The translations under genes were made by a program, and so were the position numbers. Under the pieces are notes generated by a model. It was not told the origin of the DNA. It saw only the letters and a program-made list of their open reading frames with translations, and made no database searches. Source: Trichinella spiralis (lineage: Eukaryota > Nematoda > Enoplea > Trichinellida > Trichinellidae). Taken from it: a stretch of DNA of 64,000 nucleotides. Of this stretch, positions 37,275 to 48,238 are shown one piece after another; position 1 is the stretch's first letter, and every line of letters starts with the position of its first letter. The DNA lies in NCBI GenBank assembly GCA_000181795.3, contig CM012953.1, positions 19,543,081 through 19,607,080 on the forward strand, given 5' to 3'.

Positions 37275-40010
37275 TTATTCTTGGATCAATTCGACAAAAT
37301 TTGCTGGAAACAATCCATACTTTTCATCCGGTGCGCGACCGAACCACCATCCAGCGTCGACTTGATCAATTTCAGTAATTTTATCACCAGGCAAAAAGCT
37401 GATCTCTGTTTCGTCGGCTATTCGACAAATAAAAATTAAAATGTAAATTTGAATTGAATGATTTTTTAATTTTACAAATACCTGCCTGGTAATCCCACAA
37501 AGCTACTGCGGACAAAGTAGACAATGGTGCTTTTTTACCCTCATGCTTATTAGCATCATCAATAGCAGCAGTAATACCGTTGGATAAATTTGTATTGATT
37601 TTTTCACTTTTTTCTCTGTTTGAAGTATCGGAAACTAAAAGTAAAAAAATTAAAGTTGAAATAAAGTAAAAATTTCAAAATTATTACTAATAACTTACCA
37701 TTCGAGGTGAAAAATTTTGAAGATGGACTTTTAATTTTCGAAGCATGATTGAAATTACCATTGGAATTGTGATATTCAGTGTGTTTTACCAAATTTGTTG
37801 AAACACCACTTTTGTTATGATCTATGATACAAACGGGTGGTTCCACTTTTGCTGACGCAATTTTATCTTCACATTCTTTTGTCAGTCGTTCCTTAACACA
37901 TCCGAAGAAGATTAGAATGCACATTCGAAATAAAAAAAAATCACCAACTAACTTGTAATTGCTTTTTCTCTTCCTCAACACGTTGCAAGTGTTCCTTCAA
38001 TCGACGCTGTTCAGAAGCTACTCGATCCATTTCTTCTTTCTGCAACACGAAACATTTCGCACTGAATGCTTATTTCAGCATTTGGAACGTATATTATTAA
38101 AATTTACTTCAGCTTGGGCCCAAAATTTTCCACGCTCTTCCATATTTACAATCGACGATGGAACCACAGGCTTATAGACACTTTTCTGAAATTATCATTC
38201 CAATAAATCATTATAATCAAATTAAATAATAATCATAATAATTTTTCTTTACCACTGGTTCAGGCTTCACATTTTCATTTGTTCGAGCACTGTGCGGGAT
38301 ACCCAGAACAGAAGTTACTTTACATACAGCCGCTCGTACAGCATCCGGATCGATATCTTCTTCATTACGTGCAGAATGAGTAAAATGAATGCCCTTTAAT
38401 AAATTCATTGCAAGCGACAAAAAAAAATAAATTTCCTATTATTACATCAATTTATTTATTAATCGGCCATCTTTTTCTGCTAGTCATATTAAGGAAAGAT
38501 AACAAAAAGTTTCACATGAACACTGTTTTAGATCAAAAGAAAAAAAACCAAATTAATAAACTCTAAAATTCATCATTAAACATTTCAAATTTATATATTG
38601 AAAAAAATTAAAATTATTCAAGTATTGAATTTCATACCTTCATGTATTGATGAATTCAAGCGAATAAATGCATTTTAACCTTGTGCAATTTATAAAATAA
38701 AAATCAACACACAACATGAACAATATTTATGCTATTTTCAGTTTTGAATAAAAATTATCTAATAATGTGAACAGATGTGTCAAGAAATGACAATAAAAAA
38801 GCCTGTTCTGCAAGAATGCAATCATTTGAAATATTTTAAAGATATGAAGTATTATTTGAAAATAAAAAGTCAATATTATAAAGGAACAAGTCTTTTTAGG
38901 ATAGCAGCAATTTTTATGACACAGCATTTGATGATCAAGGCATAGACACTGTTCAATAATAAATAACAAGCTTCAAATCTGTTATACAGATTCAATGCAC
39001 CAACTAGTCCAATTCATGAAAAGCAATTCTTCCAATTTTGAATAAAAAGCTATTCTTCACGTACAACATGAAAATTAAGTTGTAATAAATGAGGACATTG
39101 TGCGCTCTTTGTATTCATGTCAACCTTGATAACCGCATAGGGAATTATTCAAAAATGCTCGTCCCTTTTCAGTAGGATAAGAAAGAAAGCTTGAAATCAA
39201 CATCATCAACGTTGTAAAAATTGAAACTCATTTTCTTAATCAACAAAATATATGCATTCAACATACAACACATATATCAAAATTTAGTGAAATTTATGAA
39301 ATCACATATTAAGAATGGAAAATTTCTGAAATAAATATTTATAACTTTGATTGCTTTCAACGTAAAAAAATTCTACTACTTTACCATCAATTTAATAATG
39401 CAGAAACTTTTACAATTTATAACTTTCAAATAATAACAATACTCTACCTGTCAAGTTGTTTTCAAATGAAAAAAAAATTTCTACAATCATTTTAATCATT
39501 TGGCAAAGCTTACTTTAAAAAAACGTTTCACTTCTTGAACATGCCCAGCACACCGACCAATTTCTGTCACTGGAGTAGCTTCACCTTGCTATGAAAAAAA
39601 TAATATCATTTTTTAATGTTAAATTCAAAAAGTGAAAATTATTCAATACCCAATGAATTAAGATCACTTTGGACAATGAAGGTGATTCACCAGTAAGTAC
39701 AGCGAATGCATATTGAATTTTACTGGAATCAAACTGCTCGGCCAACTCTTCCAAACCTCCGTCTTGAAATTTAAATAATATTCACCTTCTCAATTTCATT
39801 CTGTTTATTAAAAAAAAATTTACCCCCGGAAGCTGTCAACTGAAGTGCCAACGAACGTGGTTCATATGAGCAAAGCATCCTTGAAAAAATTTCTTAATCA
39901 AATCTTAATTAAATTCAAACCAATTACCAATTCTTTGCATTGTTGTTGTCCAAAAGCTGTTCATAAGCATTGAGCAAGTCCGTTTTGTGTCGATTCAAAT
40001 TGATAGTCAT
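37275..40010 (-). CDS. Drebrin-like/ABP1 actin-binding protein (ADF-H plus SH3)
   Basis: Ten exons on the minus strand: 40010-39928, 39879-39824, 39762-39650, 39588-39514, 38393-38253, 38185-38108, 38039-37953, 37891-37699, 37634-37482 and 37417-37275, giving 373 aa (human DBNL 430). Residues 1 to about 130 are an ADF-homology domain like that of DBNL, with [27 protein letters not shown] and the [10 protein letters not shown] helix. A helical Glu/Lys/Arg-rich segment follows (FWAQAEKEEMDR..., then EEEKKQLQ). The last 60 residues are an SH3 domain ([34 protein letters not shown]). The family links actin filaments to endocytosis through SH3 ligands such as dynamin. Intron 4 is 1120 nt and holds nothing recognisable. 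Confidence 0.9.
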
Positions 40011-41594
40011 TATTGATTTCTAAAAATTGCAACCAATTAATAAAATAACTTTCAAATATAAATAAAACGAAAATTTTATAATTAAAATAAATAAAAACGA
40101 GAATATTCAATTAAAATACAAATAAGAACAATGAACAATTATAATCAGAACAAACAATTACAAGAACAACAATCAAGTAGTATCAACCACGTATCAAGTA
40201 CAAGTATGAACAAAACAAACAACATAAATTTTAAAAGAAAATATTCATTGATGCGTAGGTTGTTGCCTATAAAAATGTTTAAAACATAGAATGACTCATC
40301 AAGTGCAATGAATTAAAACTGCAATCAAACAGCTGAAAAATTGATCACCGTGAAAGGTCATTTGACAAATAAATAAATAAATAATTTTTCATATAAACAC
40401 GTGAAAATGTCTATACACATATCATTGTATATATATATATATGCGGGTGTGTGCGTGTGTGTAAACAGAAACTGAGAACAAAAAGTAATATAAATTAAAA
40501 TATCGAAAAGTTGCATTAATAGTAATATTATTATTCTGTGGTGTAAATGTTGAATTAATAAGACGGAAGAAAAATAATACTGCAGCGTTGAGCAATGAAA
40601 AGAAGTTGCCAAAAGAGAATGAAAAGAAATTCATGAAAAAGAAACAGAGCAAAGCTGTCGAATGACTACTGTGTTTCCAATCAAATGCCAGCGATGAGAG
40701 ACGAAGCAAACGAACGAGAAAATCATGGCAGCCAATAGAGCAGCGGATGCATTGAATAAAGCACGCAAACTGAACGTAAAGCTAACAACAGCCGCCAGCT
40801 AAAACCTCGCCACTGATTGATAATAATTTGAAATTTATTTGTCAATCTGTTGCTCCTTGCACTTTCAAGCCTAGCCAAAGTTTAAAATTTACTACATATC
40901 AATTTCTTGCACGACTAATCAATATGGTAATTTATTTCATCACTTTCTTCAACCCCGAAGCATTACTGTTCATCACAAAAACAAGCAAAAAATGCAAACT
41001 ACATAAACTGCATTGCAACAACTACTGTACTCAGCTTTTCATTATTATGTGAAACCTACATTCTATTAAAATATTTCTTTTTCTTTCAGTTAACATTTCT
41101 GTCAGTGTTATATTCAACAGTACCAAATCAAATTTAGTTTGATAAAATAATTATATACATACAGTAATAAAGAAGTGCAGGTTTTTATCGACTTTTTTTT
41201 AAAAATTAATATTGCAAAGTAAAAAGTAAAACAAGAAGCATTGAATGAAATAAATTCAATCGTGATGATTAAGTTATTATTAATCATCATAAGTAGTTCA
41301 ACACATTTGACAAATATGTTTAATGAAAATTCTTGAAATTATTGTTTCAATTTTACATTATCACTTACTAAATCACATGATAAATTATAATGTTCAAAAC
41401 AAAAGTGCACAGTAATTTAGTATAAGTTGAACTGGATTTACTACTGAAGCAGCAATTTTCAGGGCAAAGATAAATTAAGTGAACAAAACGCTACGCTTCC
41501 GTACATTTTATTCAAAATCAGAGTTCGTTATTCACTCCTAATCAGCGCTACAGTACTGTCTCAACGACAGATACCATTCATTCATTAAAAAAAA
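40011..41594. other. Intergenic region with a GT/TA microsatellite
   Basis: Contains a TA run followed by a GT-rich tract (about 40425-40465). Several short frames are low-complexity. It probably includes the drebrin-like promoter and the 3' flank of the next gene. No gene seen. Confidence 0.5.
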
Positions 41595-43643
41595 TTAACC
41601 AATTAAATATATTATATATGCTGAAATTATGCAAAAAATTACAACCGTGCCAGGAAAAAGTTCCACAAAAATGTTGAACATAATTATGCAAATCAATAGC
41701 ATTATCCAAAATTTGACAGAAGCGAATATGCGAAGCGATATTCGGACGGGAAGTTTCTCTGATCGCATGAACGTCGGCGAATAACTGAAGGATTCGTCTG
41801 TCGAAGGATGCAAAATTAATGAGGCAATTTTCCCAACAATACCGGGAGTGTCGTAAATTTTTTGAAATAATTTTCCATAACGTCGGTTCAGTTCATTGGA
41901 CAAAAATTGAAACAAATTACACAAAATTGCCAACTCACCAGGCTGAGGTGGCAATTGATCATCGGGGATGCGTGACAAAGTTGTCCGTGGTGTGGTGAAT
42001 TTTAGAGAAAAGCTCCTTTGCATAGGCGATTTTTGATTAACCAACTGACATCGCTTACTCTGCTGCCGTTGCAAGCAACGATTCTGCAAAGTATCAAAAT
42101 CCAGTTCAAAAAATGAGCAAAGCAATCTTGTACAGAAAATCAGTTTTATTAACTGCTGCTCTAAATTTTGCCGTGTATTTTCCGTTTCAAACGAACAGTA
42201 ATCAACAACGGTTCTCCACCAAGATTTGTTCTCATTTTCCTCAATTACAGCTTGCAAGCGCTGCCCAATCGACTGTTGCACAGTAAAAGCATCTTCCACC
42301 ACACGCCTGACGAGAAGACGCATGTCGTCCATGTAGAACAAGTTGACCATCCGATCCACGTCATCCAGATTGGATGTATTTCCATTAGCTTCAAGCAACA
42401 GTTTCTGAAATTCGTCACTTTTCAACACTTCCATCAATTTGCTTTGACTGAAAACTTTGCATAACCGATACAAGATATCGACAAATTTTCTGCTGTTGCC
42501 GGTTAATTTAGAAGTGCAAGATAATGTCGTACGAAAAAAATACTTGTATATGGTAGAGTGCCTGCAAACGAACGGTTTCCACAAATCTGTGTACGTCGGA
42601 CTGGGCGATGTCACATAACGCCAAGGTTGAATCACTGACAGCCACAATTCCAACAAATATCTGAACGAATTGGCCAGCGTTGAACAATTCTTGTACTGAT
42701 ATAACAAAAATTGGAACATATGCCGCATAAAACTTCGCTCAAATTGGCAATTATCCGTCTCGTCACTTTCCTCTTCAACAACAGAGAACAAGAAACGATA
42801 GAAATATTTGAGCAAATGACGAATCATCAACAACTGAGCACTAGTATCAAAGCAGCACAAAAAAATTGGCGCCACAGAATGCTGCGATTGTTCAGAATAA
42901 CATAACCAAATGTCAAAAAATATAGAAAAAAATATATATCCTTGACTAGACATTTCCAAATGAGACGCAGTTTTTCCCAAATGCGAAAAAGACAAATTCC
43001 AATTGAACAGCAAAGCGGGCGATATTAATCCATTCGAACCACCTTCTGCAGAACTAACCGCACAAATGTCTTCAATTCGTCGATACCATTTGCGATTCTC
43101 AATGTTAACTGGCCAATGAGCAGTGATAACGTATCCACCTGGTTTCCAATAATTTGAACAATATTCACCCAAAAGTGCCACATAGACACTGTTCAGATTT
43201 TCATCCGACATATTTAAATGCTTCGTCTTCAAAAGATGCCAAGCGAACATCAAAAAGTACGATTCAAAAGCATTCAAACCTCTGTAACGAAACGACTGAC
43301 CAACTGGAACAAAGCAGTTACTTCGTTGTTCAAGAATCTGCAAATCACCAACAACCAAACCTTGTTGCATTTCATAAAAGCAAAATTCAAACTTGACATC
43401 AATAAGTCGATAAAGTTGATTAACCGCCTTGATCAGCGGACCTCCAGGACTTAGAAATTTCAAAACTGTATCAAATTCATACAGATTTTTTTGTCTGGTC
43501 ACAGAAAAGAGATCCGAATTGCCACTCAAAAATTTCGACGCAGCTTCGCAAAATACTGACGCCAACTGGCGTGGATTTTTTGCTTGCAAAAACTGATTTG
43601 AAAACCTTCGACAAGCTGTCGAATAGTCGCAAACCTCATGCAT
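41595..43643 (-). CDS. smpd4: Neutral sphingomyelinase 3-like (SMPD4)
   Basis: A single uninterrupted frame of 682 aa from the ATG at 43643. The protein resembles SMPD4 (neutral sphingomyelinase 3), a tail-anchored protein of the ER and nuclear envelope linked to sphingomyelin hydrolysis. Supporting features are the overall helical, Phe/Leu-rich composition, the ELWLSVIQPWRYV segment near residue 335, the NLFYMDDMRLL region and two closely spaced hydrophobic helices at the extreme C-terminus (about 635-681). Vertebrate proteins are longer (about 830-870 aa). SMPD4 lacks the classical nSMase catalytic motifs, so activity cannot be judged from sequence. The absence of introns is unusual next to the intron-rich neighbours. 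Confidence 0.72.
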   Translation of the reverse strand: MHEVCDYSTACRRFSNQFLQAKNPRQLASVFCEAASKFLSGNSDLFSVTRQKNLYEFDTVLKFLSPGGPLIKAVNQLYRLIDVKFEFCFYEMQQGLVVGDLQILEQRSNCFVPVGQSFRYRGLNAFESYFLMFAWHLLKTKHLNMSDENLNSVYVALLGEYCSNYWKPGGYVITAHWPVNIENRKWYRRIEDICAVSSAEGGSNGLISPALLFNWNLSFSHLGKTASHLEMSSQGYIFFSIFFDIWLCYSEQSQHSVAPIFLCCFDTSAQLLMIRHLLKYFYRFLFSVVEEESDETDNCQFERSFMRHMFQFLLYQYKNCSTLANSFRYLLELWLSVIQPWRYVTSPSPTYTDLWKPFVCRHSTIYKYFFRTTLSCTSKLTGNSRKFVDILYRLCKVFSQSKLMEVLKSDEFQKLLLEANGNTSNLDDVDRMVNLFYMDDMRLLVRRVVEDAFTVQQSIGQRLQAVIEENENKSWWRTVVDYCSFETENTRQNLEQQLIKLIFCTRLLCSFFELDFDTLQNRCLQRQQSKRCQLVNQKSPMQRSFSLKFTTPRTTLSRIPDDQLPPQPGELAILCNLFQFLSNELNRRYGKLFQKIYDTPGIVGKIASLILHPSTDESFSYSPTFMRSEKLPVRISLRIFASVKFWIMLLICIIMFNIFVELFPGTVVIFCIISAYIIYLIG

Positions 43644-44318
43644 GCTTAATTTTTAGTAAAAAGTGCAAAATTATTATTTACTCACTACAAAAAAGCATTC
43701 AGGGAACTCCAGTTGAAGAAAAAATTACACTCACTCCAATAATCCTTGTTGACAAATTTTATAAACTGTACCTATAGTAAACTGCACTAATGATTGTCAA
43801 GAAATATAATTTACTGTATTTTAATTTAAATATAAAATTATCTTTTTGATTAAAATTACATGACAGAAAATGCATAAAAAATAAATAGAATAAAATTGTT
43901 TTAAAATTTTTCGATTCAAATTTTTTTGAAAACACTGAGAGATCAACTTTAACATGAAAATTTGCCATTCAAATCCAAGTTCTAACGTTAACTTTTTCTG
44001 AATAAAATATTATTTATTTCAGATTTTTCTCTATTCATTTACCAACTTAACATTCACTTAATATTTAACTTAACAATAACTCAAATAAACATTACGAGTG
44101 ATTAAACTGAACAATAAATATTCGAACTTATTAGTAGCTCAGTATTCGACTAGTGAATACGTATAATATGCTTTCTGAAGCTCTCAGAGTGGTTTTCAAA
44201 ATGAGATAAACATTTTTTTATAAATGGAATATTTTTATTTCAACAATATTTGTAGATGTTTTGCGGTAAACAGTTATGCAAAGAAAAGTAATCAATGAAA
44301 GAACAAACTACTATCAAT
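43644..44318. other. Spacer between SMPD4-like and IPPK genes
   Basis: AT-rich, 675 nt, no coding feature. It probably holds the SMPD4-like promoter and the IPPK 3' UTR. Confidence 0.5.
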
Positions 44319-45518
44319 TCATGTAGAAGGTTTCGTACATGGCGGACGAATAGATAAATAATTATTCTTCTCAGTGTATTCAATGGCTTCCAGCAGTCTA
44401 CTTCCATAGTGAACAAGTTTTGAAGGCGATTTAATATCTAAATCGATCAGAGCAATACGAAAAACGACCCAACAACCACAGTCTAATTGAAAATCTTCGC
44501 ACTGTGGCATATTACATATTTCATCACATATGATAAAAGTCATCATTACGGAACAATCTCTTACAGTTGCAGCAACAACAGCATCTAGCATAGCTGATCC
44601 TTCTTCATTGATTTGCGAAGTGACCATTGTTTCTAAATGTCTCAGCCAACTTTCAGTGTTCATGTAATCAAATTCTTTAACCAAATTGCTTAATTGAAAT
44701 GGACTCAATTTATTCTTTTTTTGCAGGTTCAAAATTTGCTTCAACAATGTAACATCATGATTTTCAGCATTTTCACTAGTCCAGCTTTCACCGCATTTCC
44801 GCTGATATAATAATATTTTTGTAATGATTTCCACAAAATTATGCAGTTCATTTGCTTTTTTGCAACAGAACAACTTGTTCTGATGAAGATTGTTTTCATC
44901 ATTAGATAAAATTAAATTTCCATTCTTGAAAATTTTCAAATTGTTATGCGGGTGCAAAAGCAATGCTTCAAGAGCAGTTTCCATTCTTGTCGGGTTGTCA
45001 GAATAAATATCCATCGGACAAAAGTCGTACATTTCACTATATCTGCCACTGCTGTGTTTCATAATTTGAAGCAGACAATTTTCACAATACGGAGATAAAC
45101 TTTGCAGTTCTTCAGACAAGCATCCTTGTTTAGGCTTCAGTTCAACTGTCAGCACATCATAATTACTCTTATAGCTATTTTCGCGAATATAGCACATATC
45201 GGGCATCATTATTCCCCAATCACCTTCATCAGAATTAACTACTACATTCGCAGAGCAAGCAAGATTGTCAGGAATAACATTTAAAGCTAGTTTTATAAGA
45301 GAAACGTCTGGCACATACCAGTAATAAAAACGAGGACAAATGAATTTTTCATAATAAACATAATTCGAATAAACATCTATATTTGATCCTTCTTCACCAA
45401 AATAACTTTTTGGCACACGCAAAACATACCAAAAATCATCTTTCAAAAAGCTGTAAACACGATTACTTCTTCCTTCTCCTCGATAAACGAAATTTTCAAA
45501 TGACATTCCAAATTCCAT
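44319..45518 (-). CDS. ippk: Inositol-pentakisphosphate 2-kinase
   Basis: An intronless frame of 399 aa. IPPK (Ipk1) phosphorylates the 2-OH of inositol 1,3,4,5,6-pentakisphosphate to make IP6, using ATP, in nucleus and cytoplasm. The N-terminal lobe has YRGEGRSNRVY and a YVLRVPK lysine strand. Then come the signature ELKPKQG (about 126-132), the Cys-rich PYCENCLLQIMK, RYSEMYDFCPMDIYS and, near the end, ALIDLDIKS (about 356-363), the metal-binding aspartate motif of the family. Length is near the usual 450 aa. The start Met is the only one before the glycine-rich loop. Divergent from the sphingomyelin-synthase gene. Confidence 0.92.
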   Translation of the reverse strand: MEFGMSFENFVYRGEGRSNRVYSFLKDDFWYVLRVPKSYFGEEGSNIDVYSNYVYYEKFICPRFYYWYVPDVSLIKLALNVIPDNLACSANVVVNSDEGDWGIMMPDMCYIRENSYKSNYDVLTVELKPKQGCLSEELQSLSPYCENCLLQIMKHSSGRYSEMYDFCPMDIYSDNPTRMETALEALLLHPHNNLKIFKNGNLILSNDENNLHQNKLFCCKKANELHNFVEIITKILLYQRKCGESWTSENAENHDVTLLKQILNLQKKNKLSPFQLSNLVKEFDYMNTESWLRHLETMVTSQINEEGSAMLDAVVAATVRDCSVMMTFIICDEICNMPQCEDFQLDCGCWVVFRIALIDLDIKSPSKLVHYGSRLLEAIEYTEKNNYLSIRPPCTKPST

Positions 45519-46960
45519 AATTTTTCACAATTTAAATATTAACTTCACCAGCATCACCGTTAGTGCTGAAGTTAAATTATCTATTGAAGTAAATATTGTA
45601 GTAAAAGAAAATTAAGATCTAATAATTGTTGTTATTTCATTTACAATTTTGTGATGTTTTCAATGTTTCCATAAGAGGTTAAACAAAAAATAAAAATCAT
45701 TTTTAAATTTAAATTCAGAAAAAAAATATATAAAGATTATGAACAAAAAATTACATTTGACCGATATGTGGATTACGCTGGATAAATGATGTGGAAGAAT
45801 AAATTTTCAAATACAACTGTTTTTGGCTAAAATTTAATTATTAAAATTAAAATAATTATAGTTATTATAATATTTATCTAAAAAAGAGTTTTTAATTTTT
45901 TTAAATAAAATATTATCTGCACAGTCTGCCATTTTTTTCATTTATGAAACATTAATATTTACAATTTATGGAAACTTAGTAAATAAAAATGAATATTTTT
46001 CAGCAGTTATTGTCAAATAAACAAATAATGCATAGGCAGTATTCAAAAAAATTTTTTCCTCCTTTAATTTTTTTGTAAATTTTATCAAAAAAAATTATTT
46101 TAAAGCGAAATAAGTATCTAGCTAACACAGATGCTAACAATGAAAATATACTTTTAAGATAGCAACTTTGCCCATTGCAGTGTTGAACAAACATTCTATT
46201 AACTTTTATTTGATGAAACTGCATATTCATATGAACAGTTTTTGTTTTCAAACAAGCTTTCCTTTGTAACATTCTACCACAGCAGTGTGTGTATGTGTGT
46301 GTAATAGAACACTTTAATACTGTAAATTGGTGTTATATTGCAATTTTGTCTATTTTTAATATTTTTTTCTGATTTTTGCAAAATAATTTATTTATGTGTT
46401 ACTAAGCAGTAGCTTTTCGTGAGAAAAAGGAAAGAAAAAAAGCTTTCTTTTCTACAAATTGAAATTGTATCCTGGCAAGAGAATGACTGTTGATAATAGA
46501 TAAACAACAAAAGCATCACTGCTGCACAGAATTTTATAAATAAAACAGTAGCAATTTTTGATTTACAAAATATTACACAAGCAAATTGTTGACTTGTAAC
46601 ATTATCAATTGTTTTCAGTAAAAAAATTTATATTTTTCTTTGCACTTTTTCAATTTTTCGTGTAAATAGTTTTTTTGGTCAATAATTTTAGCGTGGTTTA
46701 TTTTTATTTGTTTACATTCTGCAATACAGTATTAAAATAACAGTTTTAGTTATTTATTCTTATTGATAAGCGTTTAACTGAGCAAAAGACGTGGACAAGG
46801 AGAAAATAACTAATTTTCTTTTTAAATATAAATAAATTTGTTCGTTTTATTCCTTTTTTATTTCAACTGTGATTTATGTGAATTTAGTTTTCATTTAAAA
46901 TGTTTTATTGTTCAGTTTTTTTTGAATATAAATTTCAATTGATGAACACAATGAATTACC
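45519..46960. other. Divergent intergenic region
   Basis: AT-rich promoter-side DNA between IPPK and the next plus-strand gene. A short TG repeat lies at about 46284-46302. No coding feature was recognised before 46961. Confidence 0.5.
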
Positions 46961-47247
46961 ATGTTGCTGTTGTTGTTTATTGCAGTTTTAACTTTATTTG
47001 TGATGGCTAGTATTGGTGCTGATGAGTAAGGAGTTCCAAATAGAGCTTCCGTTTCTGTTGTTTGCTTTAAAGCTTTAAACAGCTGCTTTAAAATATTATT
47101 TTATGCACATCTTTAAAATGCAATAAAAATTTTAAACCGAAATGCCAATAATTTAAATTTTTTTCCATTAGTCATCATATATATTTTTTGCAATATCATT
47201 ACAGTTTTCTGCAGTACATTGGATCGCTGTGTTGTCTGAAGAAGTAA
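46961..47247 (+). CDS. Possible 46-aa secreted peptide upstream of SMS gene
   Basis: An ATG at 46961 opens MLLLLFIAVLTLFVMASIGA, a good signal peptide by eye with a small-residue cleavage site. A GTAAGG donor (47026) and a CCATTAG acceptor (ends 47171) join it in frame to a short tail rich in His, Tyr and Cys (about 25 aa, including a Cys-Cys pair), with a stop at 47245-47247, only 10 nt before the sphingomyelin-synthase ATG. It may be a real small peptide or an upstream ORF on the same mRNA. It may also be chance, since hydrophobic codons are common in T-rich DNA. Confidence 0.3.
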
Positions 47248-47257
47248 CTCTCAAACG

Positions 47258-48238
47258 ATGCAACCGTCGATAGAAAATTATTTCGCTTCCAGTGGTGATA
47301 TGATAGCTTCGTCTGATCGTAATCTTGAAGTTGCGGTGGAATTCAAAAATGCACAAGGGCAACCACAGAGTAGAAATTATCCGAACGACTATAAAAAATT
47401 GTTCATATCATTGGTGATTTTCTTCATGGCTACATATTCGAATGGTTTGGCGATTGCTTATGTTAATAAATTCTCCACGACTACTTACAATTCCACCAAA
47501 CCGCTGAACGATATCGCTTTCAGCATCATTCCCCGACAACGATGGGCTTGGAAGGCAGCTGACATCACAGTTGCCGCATGTGCGGTAATTTCAATTATTG
47601 TTATACTGCTTCACTGCTGCAATACAATTATTCTACGTCGAATGGCACTGTTAGCATCAATGTTATATTGTTTTCGTCTCATTTGCATAATATCCACTCA
47701 ACTTCCACCTCCGTTTGAGGATTTTCACGAACGATGTCTTGAGCCGATTGATATTGCGAATAATTTTAGCCACTATCTGATTCAAGCAGGCAAAGTGGTG
47801 TTCAATTTGGGAACTACTGACGTGGATTCAAAATTTCTGTGCGGCGACACAATTTACAGTGGTCACACACTGGTCGCCGTTTTGTTAGTCTGTTTTATTT
47901 GCTACTACTGCCCAACAGTTTTGCAACCGTGGATGCCTGCCTTTGGTACGTTGCTTGGCATTTCGTCAATCACTTTCGTCATCATATCACGCCAACATTA
48001 CACCATCGACTGCATCATTTCAATTCTTATCACTTTAATATTATTTGCATGGTATCACAGTTGGATCATGGTAGAACATCATTATTCGAATAAATGGACG
48101 CATGTGTTGAAGAATATTCTCGTGTATTTTGAAGAAAATGTTCCACCAGGTTTGCTGCCCAATGACTCTGCTTTACCGAATTTAAAGCGTACATTCAGGA
48201 ACGATTTCTTCACAAAATATTTTACCATTAGACGTTAA
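47258..48238 (+). CDS. Sphingomyelin synthase family protein
   Basis: An intronless frame of 326 aa with about six membrane helices. Family members move a phosphocholine or phosphoethanolamine head group from a phospholipid to ceramide, in the Golgi, plasma membrane or ER. The catalytic triad motifs are clear: CGDTIYSGHT (His about 203) and SRQHYTIDC (His about 247, Asp about 251). An LICIISTQLPPP segment matches the conserved region before them. No SAM domain is present at the N-terminus, which favours an SMS-type rather than SMSr-type protein, but head-group preference cannot be told. Probable trans-splice acceptors lie at 47171 and 47213. A hydrophilic 45-residue N-tail precedes the first helix. 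Confidence 0.9.
   Translation: MQPSIENYFASSGDMIASSDRNLEVAVEFKNAQGQPQSRNYPNDYKKLFISLVIFFMATYSNGLAIAYVNKFSTTTYNSTKPLNDIAFSIIPRQRWAWKAADITVAACAVISIIVILLHCCNTIILRRMALLASMLYCFRLICIISTQLPPPFEDFHERCLEPIDIANNFSHYLIQAGKVVFNLGTTDVDSKFLCGDTIYSGHTLVAVLLVCFICYYCPTVLQPWMPAFGTLLGISSITFVIISRQHYTIDCIISILITLILFAWYHSWIMVEHHYSNKWTHVLKNILVYFEENVPPGLLPNDSALPNLKRTFRNDFFTKYFTIRR

Noticed and set aside
40358..40709. Overlapping minus-strand frames upstream of the drebrin-like gene
   Set aside because: They include a GT/TA microsatellite and show no family resemblance.
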